From Magnolia sinica (Eukaryota; Streptophyta; Magnoliopsida; Magnoliales; Magnoliaceae): a stretch of 64,000 bases of DNA. Shown piece by piece: positions 38,457 to 50,359 of this stretch; position 1 is the stretch's first letter, and each line of letters begins with the position of its first letter. A program made the translations under genes and the position numbers. The notes under the pieces are model-generated. The model worked only from the letters and a program-made list of their open reading frames with translations. It was not told where the DNA came from and searched no databases. The stretch covers positions 77,714,862-77,778,861 of the forward strand of contig NC_080584.1 in the NCBI RefSeq assembly GCF_029962835.1, read 5' to 3'.

Positions 38457-39117
38457 ATGGCTTTTGTTGGAAGCATGAGAAGTGTAAAAGATCTTCTTCC
38501 TTTTCTCTTTCTCTTTCCTTCTTGCACTGCAATATCTACCATTACTCCCACACAACCAATCAAAGAGGGCCAGACCCTTCTTTCGCCCGGTGAGGTCTTT
38601 GAACTGGGATTCTTCAGTCCAAGAACTTCCACAAACCGCTATATCGGGATATGGTACCACAGCGTCCCACCCCAAACGGTGGTTTGGGTGGCCAACTGAG
38701 AAAACCCACTTAAGGATTCATCTGGAGTTTTCGCGGTAAGTGGGGACGGCAATCTAGCGGTTTTAGATGGAAGAGGAAACAGTCTCTGGTCATCAGGCAC
38801 TTCCACCGCATCGAACGATACAACCGCAACGCTTGAAGACACAGGCAATCTCATTCTTAGGATTGGAAATTCAAATAGTAGCATCTTATGGGAGAGCTTC
38901 GATCATCCAACGGATTCGTTCCTGCCGCTGATGAAGCTCAGGGCCGATCTAAAGACAGGGAAGAGGACGATTCTAACATCTTGGAAGGGCGAAGAGGATC
39001 CTTCCCTGGGGAGTTTCACTTTAGGCCTTGAGCTTCATATGATACCACAAATGCTCGTATGGAATGGTTCGGCCCGATACTGGCGAAGCGGGCAATGGAA
39101 TGGAAGGATATTCATTG
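38457..39117 (+). pseudogene. Pseudogene exon 1, first part: signal peptide and lectin domain
   Basis: It starts MAFVGSMRSVKDLLPFLFLFPSCTA, a good signal peptide. The bulb-type lectin domain follows (GQTLLSPGEVFELGFFSP, IWYHSVPPQTVVWVAN). After the stop the same frame continues through ENPLKDSSGVFA and GQWNGRIFI, where the CRM-like element enters. An upstream in-frame ATG at 38352 would add 35 lysine-rich residues and is unlikely to be the start. Confidence 0.9.
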
Positions 39118-39820
39118 TGATGTAGAGCAGGTCGCGGACAGTTACATGGCCAAGATGGATCAGAAAAGGCCCGGTCGACGACAGAAGTAATCCGGACCAT
39201 CGAACCTTAAATCGGGCGTATCTTGCAATCCGGAATGAGTTATCTGACGTAAAATATATGATTTTGGGGTAGAACGAGCTACTGAAGCCAACCAACCCCG
39301 CTATGCCGGGTTGCGCAGCCCGGAATTGCGAAAAACCCCTGAATCGATGGTCATTTCCCCGTTTTAATTTCGCTTTTACTATAAATAGTAAGTTTTAGTT
39401 TGGTTATAACTCTTCATCCGTCGGGCTTTAGGAGTTGCGCCCAACGTGAAAAGAGCTTAGAATAATTAGGAGAACGGTTTGGTGAAGCCAAATAGGACAC
39501 TTACTATTTTTGGCCGAAAACCTTGCGCACTAGTAGACATCACGACCGTCTATAAATAGTAAGTTTACTATTTATAGTAAGTCGCGGATTCTAAGAGTTT
39601 GAGTTGTAGTTTGATTCTGATTTCTTTCCCATTGCTTGGTACCCCTATTTAAAGGGTTGTGAACTCGTTTTTATTCATCAATTAATCAATTTCGAATTTA
39701 TTAGAATTTATTTCTATTTTCTTCTTTCTTTCCTCGTGGATTCGAGAAGTCTCTGTGAGGAGTCCAGAGAAGCTCCGTGGATTCGGAGTAGTTATCCTCA
39801 TCACGTTCATCCCTGCGTCA
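39118..39820 (+). repeat. 5' LTR of CRM-like copy C
   Basis: 703 bp, TGATGTAGAG to CCTGCGTCA. It carries several copies of the near-palindrome ACTATAAATAGT / ACTATTTATAGT around 39378-39390 and 39555-39580; some may serve as TATA boxes. Confidence 0.93.
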
Positions 39821-39822
39821 AT

Positions 39823-39838
39823 TGGTATCAAAGCGAGG
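39823..39838 (+). other. Primer binding site (initiator tRNA-Met type) of copy C
   Basis: TGGTATCAAAGCGAGG, two bases after the LTR. It matches the TGGTATCAGAGC complement of plant initiator tRNA-Met with one change in the first twelve bases. Confidence 0.88.
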
Positions 39839-39849
39839 ATTCCCCTCGG

Positions 39850-41520
39850 GCCGATGGCAAACAACGAAGGTATGAATCAAAATCCTGTGGACGGTGATCC
39901 AGGGATTCGTTATCTTTCGGAAAGAATGGAAGCTTTCCACCGGGAGAGTCAGTTGACCATGCAAGGGCTGCAGGCAACTCTCGACCATCTTGTGGATGCG
40001 CTACTTCCGCCCCGAGCCCTAGGCGGTGCTCCACCACCCGTGGTGGCTCCACCACCCATGGTCGCGGTACGACACAACCCCGATTTTCGTAGAGCACTAC
40101 CAGTGGCAAACCGTAGGGCTACACCAGATGATTCAAGTTCTAGCGACGAGGACCTTAATGAGGGTTTTGCGCGACGACCAATCCATGGAGGTGATCGTCT
40201 AGATCGTGCTGAAAGAGACTATCGAGGTAAGGCTGAACTTCCTAGTTTTAACGGTTTATTACGTATAGAAGATTTTCTCGATTGGCTAGCCGAAGTAGAG
40301 AGATATTTTGATTACATGGACGTGCCAGATCATAAAAGGGTAAAATTGGTAGCGTTTAAATTAAGATCTAGTGCTTCTGCATGGTGGGAACAATTACAAC
40401 TCTCACGAGCTCGCCAGAACAAGGCGCCCATCTCATCATGGCCACGGATGAGACGTCTTCTTCGATCTCGATTTCTCCCCAGTGATTATGAGCAGATATT
40501 ATTCCAGCAATATCAAAATTGCAGGCAAGGAAATCGAACAGTCACAGATTATACTGAAGAATTCCAACGGCTAGCTACACGAAACGATCTGTCAGAATCT
40601 GAGTCACAGAAGGTGGCACGATTTATAGATGGGTTGCGACCGACAATTCAGGACCGAGTTCAGATGTACCTAGTCGGGACTGTGGATGAAGCAGTTCAAT
40701 TGGCGGGTAGGGCAGAAACACAACTTGCAAGAGCTCCTGCTCGTCCATATCCTTCAACTCGACCCCCCATGACGGGTCCCACGCAGGATCCAGTGCTGCC
40801 ACGAGGAAAAGACCTAGTACCTCAACTTCCTACAACCGCAAACCGTGATACGGGGAGCGGCTCATCCAGGCCTCAACGTGCAACACCTACAACAGCGAGT
40901 CCGAGTAGGATTCCAAATCCTTATGCTCAGCCAAGGTCGAACAATTATTACCACTGTGGCCAACCAGGCCACTTATCAAACACTTGTCTTCAACGTCCCG
41001 CAACACACTTGACTATAAACGAAGGGGGCACTGAAGATGAGGCCGTAGAAGAAGACCATCGCTTTGATGAACATGAACAAATCACTGAAGAAATAGCAGG
41101 TGGCGATGAAATGACGGGCGAGGATCATGGCGAATTTCTAGTTGTGAGGCGATTACTGTATGCCCGACGAAAGGAATTACATCCACAACGATACAATATA
41201 TTTCGAACTCGGTGCACCGTCAATGGAAAGGTCTGTGATGTAATCATAGACAGTGGTAGTAGCGAGAACATCGTTTCAAGAGTGATGGTGGACAAGTTGC
41301 GGCTACCAACGATGAAACATCCTTCCCCGTACTCAATTGGCTGGATAAAAAAGGTGAATGAGACCAAGGTAACTGAACAATGCACTATCTCTTTTTCAAT
41401 TGGCAAAAATTATAAAGATCAAATACTTTGTGACGTGGTCGATATGGAAGCTTGTCATATGTTACTCGGTCGACCTTGGCAGTCGGACCGTGATGCGACC
41501 CATCGGGGACGAGATAATGT
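39850..41520 (+). pseudogene. Gag and protease region of CRM-like copy C
   Basis: The gag capsid part contains [27 protein letters not shown] and [16 protein letters not shown], typical of Ty3/gypsy chromovirus gag. A zinc knuckle ([16 protein letters not shown]) lies near 40945-41000. The aspartic protease follows with [18 protein letters not shown] near 41250-41300 and [11 protein letters not shown] near 41465. Confidence 0.9.
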
Positions 41521-41689
41521 TTACGTATTTGTCAAGGATAGTCGAAAAATAATCTTTGCCCCTATGGCACCAGAGAACCACCCTGAAGCCTCTAAAGTGG
41601 AGGGGAGTTCCCTCTTGACCATTCGGAATTTTATGGAAGAATCCAAGGAAACCGGCGAGGTATACGCTGTAGTGGTGAAGGGCGAGGAA

Positions 41690-43080
41690 GAGGAACCCTC
41701 AAACATCCCTCCAAATTTAAGACTGTTGCTAAACGAATTCAAAGAAGTCTGGCCTGAGGATTTACCTGATGGATTGCCCCCCATGAGGGACATCCAACAT
41801 CACATAGACCTCGTCCCTGGGGCTAGCCTGCCTAATCGCCCTCATTATCGGATGAGTCCGAAGGAGTGTGAGATACTTCAGGGGCAAGTGGAGGAATTGA
41901 TCCGTAAGGGTCTCTTGAGAGAGACATGAGCCCATGTGCCGTACCAGCATTATTAACGCCAAAAAAAGATGGAAGCTGGCACATGTGTGTCGACAGCCGA
42001 GCAATCAACAAAATTACCATCAAATATCGGTTCCCAATACCACGGTTGGACGACATGCTCGATATGTTAGAAGGGGCCAAGGTGTTCTCTAAACTAGATC
42101 TAAGGAGCGGGTACCATCAGATTCGTATTCGACCCGGTGATGAGTGGAAAACGGCATTCAAGACCAAGGAAGGGTTGTATGAGTGGCTGGTCATGCCCTT
42201 CGGCCTATCGAACGCACCAAGTACTTTTATGAGTTTGATGAATCAAGTTCTAAAACCGTTCACTGGCCGATTTGTGGTAGTATATTTTGAAGACATATTG
42301 ATATATAGCCAGGATGAGGCGGAACACAAGAAACATCTCAGGCAGGTGCTACAGGTCCTACAACTTAACAAGTTGTACCTCAACTTGAAGAAGTGTAGTT
42401 TTTTAACTGACAGCCTATTGTTTCTAGGATTTGTTGTAACGTCCACAGGCATTCGTGTAGACGATGAAAAGGTGCGAGCTATTAGGGAATGGCCGATCCC
42501 GACAAACATTCATGAGGTGAGGAGTTTTCACGGGTTGGCGACTTTCTATCGTCGATTTGTGCGAGATTTTAGCACTATAGTCGCGCCTATAACAGATTGC
42601 ATGAAAAAAGGACCGTTCCAGTGGACCGATAAAGCTGATAAGAGCTTTCATGAGATCAAACATCGTTTGTCTACAACACCGGTCTTGGTGCTTCCTAATT
42701 TCGACAAATTGTTTGAGGTTGAGTGTGACGCTTCATATGTCGGAATTGGAGGAGTATTATCACAGGAAGGCAGGCCGGTAGCCTTCTACAGCGAGAAGCT
42801 CAGCGAAGCCCGAAAGAAGTGGTCGACTTATGAGCTTGAGTTGTACGCAGTTGTTCAGGCGCTGCGACATTGGCGGCATTATCTGATTCAAAGAGAGTTT
42901 GTTTTGTACACTGACCATCAAGCATTAAAGTTTATTAATAGTCAGACTAACGTGAATCGTGTGCATGCTAGATGGGTTGCGTTTTTACAGGAATTCACAT
43001 TCGTTCTGAAGCACAAGTCAGGGCAGCAGAATAAGGTGGCTGATGCACTTAGCCGTCGTGCATCACTACTAGTAACAATG
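41690..43080 (+). pseudogene. Reverse transcriptase and RNase H region of CRM-like copy C
   Basis: Reverse transcriptase blocks are [46 protein letters not shown] and [11 protein letters not shown]. RNase H follows with [28 protein letters not shown] and [10 protein letters not shown]. The sequence groups with plant chromoviruses of the CRM/Galadriel type, by my recollection of those motifs. Some interruption is present. Confidence 0.9.
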
Positions 43081-43279
43081 AGCAACGAGGTAGTCGGCTT
43101 CGACTGTCTCAAGGAGCTGTATGCCGAGGATGAGGACTTCAAAGATTCTTGGATGAAGTGTCAAGAAGGTCACCCCAGTGACCTTCATATACAGGACGAT
43201 TTTCTCTTCAAAGGGAATCGATTGTGCATAGGGAGCAGATTATTTAGGAGCTACATGGAGGTAGCCTCGGTGGACACTT

Positions 43280-44398
43280 GGGACGAGACAAGACGCGAGC
43301 TCTTGTGGAAGAGCGGTATTACTGGCCGCAATTAGTACTCGATGTGGAAAAAGCCGTACAACGTTGCCATGTATGTCAGACCTCCAAGGGACAATCTCAG
43401 AATATGGGCCTCTACACCCGATTACCTGTGCCTAATGGTCCTTGGGAGGATATATCAATGGACTTCGTGCTTGGTCTCCCACGAACACAACGCGGCATGG
43501 ATTCGGTGTTCGTGGTGGTAGATCGTTTCTCCAAGATGGCGCACTTTATCCCATGCAAGAAGACCCTCGATGCAACACACGTGGCAAATCTATTTTTCAG
43601 GGAGGTCGTATGGCTACACGGGGTCCCCAAGACCATTACTTCCGATCGTGACACGAAGTTCATTATCCACTTTTGGCGGACTTTATGGAATCAATTCGAT
43701 ACACGAATTTAATTTAGCAGTGCTTACCACCCACAGACTAATGGGCAGACCGAAGTTGTGAATCGTACGTTGGGAAACCTCCTTCACTGTATTTCAGAGA
43801 AAAACCAGAAGCGGTGGGATTTGGCCTTGTCTCAAGCGAGTTTGCATTCAACAATATGGTGAACCGCTCGACATGGAAATCACCGTTCCGGATTATTTAC
43901 GGATGAGTGCCTCGCCACTCAATTGACTTGGTCCCTCCGCCCAAGCACCCAGGCACGAGCATTGCGGCAGAACATATGGCAGACTGGGCATCTATATAGA
44001 AGGCGCAAACCAAGATACATGCCTCGAATGAGAAGTACAAGGAACAAGCGGACAAGCATCGGCGACAAAAAGTGTTCGAGGTAGGCGACCGCGTTATGGT
44101 CCATTTGCGCAAAGAGAGATTTCCAACCGGGACGTACAACAAGTTGAAAAATAAGAAGATTGGACCGGTACCAATCATCCGAAAGATCAATGACAACGCT
44201 TATGTTGTTGATCTCCCAGATGACATGGCCATCTCACGGACTTTTAATGTCATGGACCTAACCGAGTATCATGAACCAGAGCATGACGAGAACTCGAGGA
44301 CGAGTTCTTTTGAAGTGGAGGAGACTGATGTAGAGCAGGTTGCGGACAGTTACATGGCCAAGATGGATCAGAAAAGGCCCGGTCGACGACAGAAGTGA
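43280..44398 (+). pseudogene. Integrase region of CRM-like copy C, running into the 3' LTR
   Basis: The HHCC-type zinc finger ends with [17 protein letters not shown]. The core has [34 protein letters not shown] and ITSDRDTKF. The C-terminal part ([46 protein letters not shown]) continues about 70 bp beyond the LTR start at 44326. This region has some breaks. Confidence 0.88.
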
Positions 44399-44982
44399 TC
44401 CGGACCATCGAACCTTAAATCGGGCGTATCTTGCAATCCGGAATGAGTTATCTGACGTAAAATATATGATTTTGGGGTAGAACGAGCTACTGAAGCCAAC
44501 CAACCCCGCTATGCCGGGTTGCGCAGCTCGGAATTGCGAAAAACCCCTGAATCGATGGTCATTTCCCCGTTTTAATTTCGCTTTTACTATAAATAGTAAG
44601 TTTTAGTTTGGTTATAACTCTTCATCCGTCGGGCTTTAGGAGTTGCGCCCAACGTGAAAAGAGCTTAGAATAATTAGGAGAACGGTTTGGTGATGCCAAA
44701 TAGGACACTTACTATTTATAGTAAAAGCGAAATTAAAACGGGGAAATGACCATCGATTCAGGGGTTTTTCGCAATTCCGGGCTGCGCAACCCGGCGTAGC
44801 AGGGTTGGTTGGCTTCAGTAGCTCGTTCTACCCCAAAATCATATATTTTACGTAAGATAACTCATTCCGGATTGCAAGATACGCCCGATTTAAGGTTCGA
44901 TGGTCCGGATCACTTCTGTCGTCGACCGGGCCTTTTCTGATCCATCTTGGCCATGTAACTGTCCGCGACCTGCTCTACATCA
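44326..44982. repeat. Foldback 3' LTR structure of copy C
   Basis: 44326-44717 matches the first ~390 bp of the left LTR in forward orientation. 44708-44982 matches the first ~275 bp of the same LTR in reverse orientation. They meet at a shared CTTACTATTT (44708-44717), part of the LTR's near-palindrome. The R/U5 side of the LTR is absent here. The outer end CTCTACATCA is followed at once by the target duplication CATTG. Confidence 0.93.
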
Positions 44983-44987
44983 CATTG

Positions 44988-45599
44988 GGATGCCGTACAT
45001 GTACAACGTCTACCTTAACGGTCCCAACTTGGTTACAGATGAAGAGAAGAAGACAATCTACTTCACATATTCTTACTACACTGAAGAATATACAAGAATG
45101 TGGATTGAATGGTCAGGTGTGTTCAAGACGTCGAATTGGAACCTACAAAGGAAGGAATGGTCCATTCCGTGGACGCACATGCGTACGAGGTGTGGCCTTT
45201 ATGGCCTGTGCGGGCCGTTTGGGATTTGCAAGGACTCGGGCTCGCAGATATGTGTCTGTATGCAAGGATTCGAGCCTAAGTCGATTGCTGAGTGGAGTAG
45301 CGGGAATTGGTCCGGTGGGTGTGTAAGGAAAGCCCAGTTGAATTGTAGTAGTGGAGGGAAAGGAAATGGATTTTTGAAGATTGGAGGAGTGAAAATGCCA
45401 GATTTTTCAGATTGGAAGCGTGGCGTGGGTGATGGAAAGACCTGCGAAGATGACTGTCTGAAGAACTGTTCTTGTATCGCCCACGCCTATGTTGGTGGAA
45501 TTGGGTGTATGAACTGGGGTGGAGATTTGATGGATATTGAAGAATTCAGCTCTGGTGGAGAGAATGATCTTTACATCCGTCTGGCAGATTCCGAACTCG
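44988..45599 (+). pseudogene. Pseudogene exon 1, second part: S-locus glycoprotein, EGF-like and PAN domains
   Basis: It resumes in frame directly after CATTG with GMPYMYNVYLNGPNLV. It continues through CGLYGLCGPFGICKD, CVCMQGFEPKS, and a PAN/apple-like segment CEDDCLKNCSCIAHAYVGGIGCMNWGGDLMD. The donor is CTCG/GTATGC in phase 1. No further stop is seen. Confidence 0.92.
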
Positions 45600-46617
45600 G
45601 TATGCCTAACTCTCTTTTAATTCTTTCTAGTTAAACATTTTTCATTTGATATTTCTTGAATTTTATTTTATTTTATTTTTCTTTCCTGTCATGATCAACG
45701 GCTCGTGTGGCTCCATTGGGTTCCACTGGGGCCCACATTTAGAGGTAACCCAATGATCTGAATGAGCTACCTTATGAATTTTCAATGAACTCAAACTCGA
45801 CTGATTCCAAAACTCAATGATCAGGATCATTCCTTCAGCTTGAGTATTGGATCATAGGTCATGCATGCAAATTAGCTCTCAAAGGATGGACGGTTGAGAT
45901 TATCAGATCATAAATTCATTTCTTCCGTGTAAGAAGAGTAAAAAGGTCATCTGATATATGGTCTCGATCATCAGATCATCACTTTGTGTCAATCCAGTGG
46001 GGCCACACGTGCTGGCGAATTCCTGGCCTTGCATAGGTCATATAAAATCGCTCTCAAAATATGGACGGTTTTGACCGTCGGATCATTACTGGTCAGTGCC
46101 CTATAGGCCCACCATGTTGCATTTGTTTTATCCACGCCATCTATCCATTTTTCTTTCTCTTTTTAGGTGCATGAGTTAAAAAAGTGAGGCAGATCCATCT
46201 CTCAGGTGGAGCTCGCCACATGAAACAATGGCAAACGATTCGTGATGGGAACACATGGAACGGATACAAGATCCGAACCGTTCATTTGGTGGTCCCATCA
46301 CAAATGTACGGTAACAAAAAGAACAGGGCAATTTGATCAAAAGTGACCCCGACCCTGGCCAGCAAGCTATGTGGTCTGAAAGGATGGGGGATTAAGATCA
46401 TTGGATCACCACCATGTGTTGGCCCAGTGGGGTGAACGCATGGTGGCCGTCCCTTGTCTTGCAGAGGTAATCTGAAATAGGTCTGAAAGGATGGGGGATT
46501 AAGATCATCGAATTGTTACTATGTATTAGGCCAGTGGGGTCACGCATGATAGTCTTTCTTGGCTGCGTTGCAGGCAAACGTTGAAAAGTCTTGTTCCTTT
46601 TTGGCGGCTGTTTGGCA

Positions 46618-47051
46618 AGTGACCCAACCCTGGCCAGCTAGCTATGTGTTCCTCACCATGATGTATGTGTTTTATCCACCCTGTCCACCCATTTTTTACA
46701 GCTAATTTTAGGGGACAAGCTCAAAATAATGACGGAGATTTAAATCACTGGTGGACCAAACCAAAGGAAAACTTGAACGTTCACCATTAGAAACTTCCTA
46801 AGGCCTTATCAAACTTTTGTCATCCAAACTTTTGATAAGGTCACACAGACCTTATGAAAATGTTTTCAACAGTAGGCATTCAATCCTCACTGTTTCACTG
46901 TTTTCTGTTGTGTGGTTCGCTTGATTGTTGAATCTGCTTCATTTTTGGGCTTTACTAAAATAAGCTGAAAACATGGATGGACGGCAAGGATTAAACACAT
47001 AAATCATGGTCGATCCCACGTAGCTTTGACATCAGCCAGCTGGGGGTCACT
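46618..47051. mobile_element. Foldback MITE, AGTGACCC ends
   Basis: 434 bp with ends AGTGACCC / GGGTCACT and inner arms CACCATGATGTATGTGTTTTATCCA / AAACACATAAATCATGG, the same family core as 36965-37477. Part of another copy's left end occurs near 46341-46372. Confidence 0.65.
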
Positions 47052-47639
47052 AGTCAAATCGCGTCCTTCGTTTTCCTACATTTGAAAGTCAAAATCTTGA
47101 CTTTGGGAGTACGCCAATTTCACACGACTCATACCTATTGGACGCGAGTCGTATGGGAACACGTCTGACATGTACAATATCTGTACCGTTCATCTGGCAC
47201 TCTGCACCATGACTGTGTGGTGATCCAAAGATCAGGCTGACTGGATGATCGTATGCACTAGATCGGACAAGTGGGACATATTCCCATCAAGTGGACCGTC
47301 CAATCAGTTTCGTTTTCGGGTCACAGTTTCTAGATGATGGGGATGGTCTGGCGAGCTGCTCAGATGGTCGAATTCCTCTGGAAGGAGTTGTATTAAGATG
47401 AGTTAACATTCCTCGAAATTTTTCCTAATTAAAACATGTTCGCTGTAGAATATGATTAAGACAGGGCCAAGGTCCCTCCAAGCCGAGCAAAGTGAAGCCT
47501 AGGCCTGACCCAGGCTCTGGCCGTGATGGGCTAAAGAAGCAGGTACGAGCCTGGCCACTAATAATCATAGACATCCTGAGATGGCTATACCCACTTTTGT
47601 GCAATATTTGGACTGTTCAAAAAGAAGAAGAAGAAAAAG

Positions 47640-47919
47640 GGGGGTTGGCCGTTTGGATACCATCAAGTAAATTATTTTGTCTACTTTTACAGTAGTATAT
47701 TGGTGACTTACTTCAGATAAGTTAATTTTGGTTTATGATTAGTTGTAAGTAACTTTTTTTACTTAGAAGTACTTAATCATTTTAGTTAATTTTTTAAACT
47801 TTTCTACTTTTCACAAGTCGCTGAAGAGAAGCATAAGAAGAAACGAAAGAGAGGAGAAGCTAATAAATATGTTGTTTATCAAACATAATTATCTTCTTAA
47901 TTATGATCCAAACGCCCCC
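47640..47919. mobile_element. Tourist-like MITE related to 20475-20796
   Basis: About 280 bp. It begins GGGGTTGGCCGTTTGGATACCA and ends TGATCCAAACGCCCCC. The interior matches the reverse complement of the MITE at 20475-20796 (TAAGTTA-TTTGGTTTATGATTAGTTGTAAGTAAC). Its ends are more degraded. Confidence 0.65.
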
Positions 47920-48171
47920 AAAGTGTGCCTCACCTTGCATGATATATAACGAAAATGCTTTTGACATCCTAAAGTGCTGGGTTAGGCTGACCAGTCTTAT
48001 TCACCGCCTAAGCCAGGCCCAATTAATGGACCGGCTTAAATTTTAGTACAAGGCCAGCCCGAAGTGGGACATGCATGAAAGCCCCATAACCAGCCAGGCC
48101 CATTGAGACTTGTCATCTCTTCATTCACATTTCTAAATTGGCACTCATTTATTTATTTATTTCAATTGCAG

Positions 48172-48873
48172 GTGGAAAGAGAGGTATTAAGGCAATTATC
48201 ATAGTAGTAATGGTGGTTTTAGGACTACTTATCATTGTTCTGTGTGCCTACATTTATAGGAGGTGGACGACTAAACAAAGAGGTAAATGTATACAGCGGT
48301 TAGCTAATTAAGCGCAAACGTTTGTATAACTGAGCCACCTACAAGCCATCCAATGTGCCAATGTGGCACATGTGTTGCAGATCCAAGCCGTCCATTTGGT
48401 GGATCCCAAGCCTTTAAAAAATGTTAGTCCATGGACCAAACGGGCTCTGATTATATAAAGAAAAGAATGACTTGGAAAATATGGCTAATATCTTTTCTCA
48501 TACCATGTACTGGTAGGATTTAACTGATCAGACAGAAGGCATCAGATGGTTATGGACAGCTTCAATCTCGAATACATGGGCTTCCTTGTATGGAAAAGTT
48601 GATACAATCATTATGAAATGAAGTTAGTAGATCTGTCTAATTCATATTGAACTTATTCTTCTTCATTTTTAACTGATTCTAGAGTCAGGTAGGCAGAGCA
48701 GAGAGCAGGCATGTAGAAATTCTTTGGACGAAGATATATTACTGAGAGGCATGGTCCACGAAACAGAAGGCCCGGAACTACCTATGTTCGATTTCAGGAT
48801 CATAGCAAATTCAACAGACCATTTTAGTCATGCAAATAAGCTTGGAGAAGGAGGTTTTGGTCCTGTTTACAAG
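48172..48873 (+). pseudogene. Pseudogene exons 2 and 3: membrane span and ATP-binding loop
   Basis: Exon 2 (48172-48282) encodes the membrane span IKAIIIVVMVVLGLLIIVLCAYIY followed by RRWTTKQRG. Exon 3 (48683-48873) encodes the juxtamembrane part and [12 protein letters not shown]. Both have proper acceptor and donor sites and the same phases as in the intact gene. Confidence 0.9.
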
Positions 48874-50262
48874 GTAGGATTCCTATTCCTTCTGTATACA
48901 ACATTTCACACACGTTTCTACCTCATTTTTTCCACACGCTACATATTCTCAACATGGCACGGGGGAGTAATATCCAAGCTGTTCATCACATGGGCCCCAC
49001 AAACAGTTGGGCTGCTAACGTATCATGGTTTCTTTTTGCCGTTCATTTGTAGCCCAGCTGACATCTGGTCAGCTTTATCTTTGTGCCGGGGTAAGTGCAC
49101 ATAGGGGCCGAGTTGATGGGAGGCCGGGATGTCCCACATGGGTTTTCAGATGGCACATGTGATATGGTGATGCATACTGTAGGGCTGTCCACAGATACCA
49201 GGACCCGATGGGCCTGATCCGAATTTAGCGGTCCACGATCAATTTCTTGGGTCAGCCTAACAATCCAATCCTCTTTGGGTATGCTATTTTGGACTCGGTT
49301 AAAAAATGAGTCTAAATAAATTTGGGCTAGGTCCAATTAATTATAATAGTAATATTATACATTAATTATATTGGCTATGAGATGAGATTTGTTGACTTCC
49401 ACACACACACACAAATATATATATATATATATATGCTATTCCGTTTGACTTTTAAGTGGTACTCTATTTACCGGTAAATAGATTGTGTTTGACCACATTG
49501 TAATGTATTTACAATATATAAAGTAGATATTTACAATATATTAAGCTAGGAGTACTGAATCCCACCAAAATCAACAAATCAGATAAAAACGACTTGATTT
49601 TTCGTAGGAAAGTATCAAAGCATGTACACACCGGATGGATTGGATGTCCTCCACTCATCCTTTCCTCTCGTGTGGTCCAACTGATTATCAATCTGACATG
49701 ATCAAGGAAAGCACACCATAGATAAATTGAATGTACCGTACACATCATGGTGGGCCCTACACATCGTGAGTGGGTATCAACCATATGGTATTATAATATG
49801 TACAATGGCATTGGCCGTAAAGACTTTAGCTTGTAATATGAAGCATGACTTTTTAATGAGTTTTAACTACATACATGGAACATTGTAAAAGTGTTTATAG
49901 GCTTACCTGCAAATGCAGTTATCCAAACAACCCCAAGAGAGCCCATTTTATATCAAAATGTCGTCAATGTGTATAATCTAATTCATCTATTAAAATAAGC
50001 CTGACCGTATGAGTTCCCTCATTTTGACTAGGATCTCACTGGACCTAACTTGAAAGCGAGGTATGAGGAATGGTCCAGATCCTTTTTTTAAAAAAGGTAC
50101 TTGACTTGGGTCCAGGAACTGCAGGATCCGATCCGGATCGACCTGATTGAATCTGACCTAACCCGTGGTCAATCCTTATTGCTTCTACACATGTAGTATT
50201 AAAACACACCAAAAGTCTAAATTTTTTTATTTATTTTTTCTTATTTTTATGCTTGTCATTAG
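48874..50262. other. Pseudogene intron 3, no gene seen
   Basis: AT-rich intron with (AC)n(AT)n at 49400-49434 and patches of 'gggtccaggaac-gatccgatc' foldback-type sequence near 49180-49280 and 50030-50170. Nothing coding is supported. Confidence 0.55.
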
Positions 50263-50359
50263 GGAAATTTGCAAAGCGGAGAGGAAATAGCTGTGAAGAG
50301 GATCTCAAAGAGCTCTGGACAGGGCTTAGAAGAGTTCAAGAACGAGGTTAAACTGATAT
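50263..50359 (+). pseudogene. Pseudogene exon 4, first part
   Basis: 97 bp after acceptor CATTAG, encoding [20 protein letters not shown] and on to NEVKLI. It includes the ATP-binding lysine. It stops at the CACTA target site GATAT. Confidence 0.92.

Larger units (their letters stand above)
39118..44982 (+). mobile_element. CRM-like Ty3/gypsy chromovirus (copy C), young, with foldback right end
   Basis: Inserted in exon 1 of the pseudogene with a perfect target duplication CATTG (39113-39117 and 44983-44987). The left LTR is 39118-39820. The initiator-tRNA-Met primer site starts at 39823. Gag lies at about 39850-41150, protease about 41160-41520, reverse transcriptase and RNase H about 41690-43080, integrase about 43280-44398. 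The right end is unusual: a forward LTR segment (44326-44717) meets an inverted LTR segment (44708-44982), so the element begins TGATG and ends CATCA with the same LTR end at both sides. LTR copies differ at only about 1% of sites by eye, so it is young. The coding region has only a few interruptions. The integrase frame runs into the 3' LTR, a known trait of CRM elements. Confidence 0.93.
45600..48171. repeat. Pseudogene intron 1, filled with MITEs and degenerate tandem repeats
   Basis: About 45840-46560 holds roughly four degenerate ~107-200 bp units with the core 'ggatggggg-ttaagatcatcgg-tca' and 'ccagtggggtcac'. The clearest pair starts at 46373 and 46480 (period 107). A long-arm foldback MITE lies at 46618-47051 and a Tourist-like element at about 47640-47919. 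A 'ggccaggcccatt' type foldback lies at about 47960-48115. Confidence 0.6.

Noticed and set aside
44326-44982. Foldback LTR as two separate insertions
   Set aside because: The outer end is followed at once by CATTG, the same five bases as at the left end, and no duplication lies at the inner junction.
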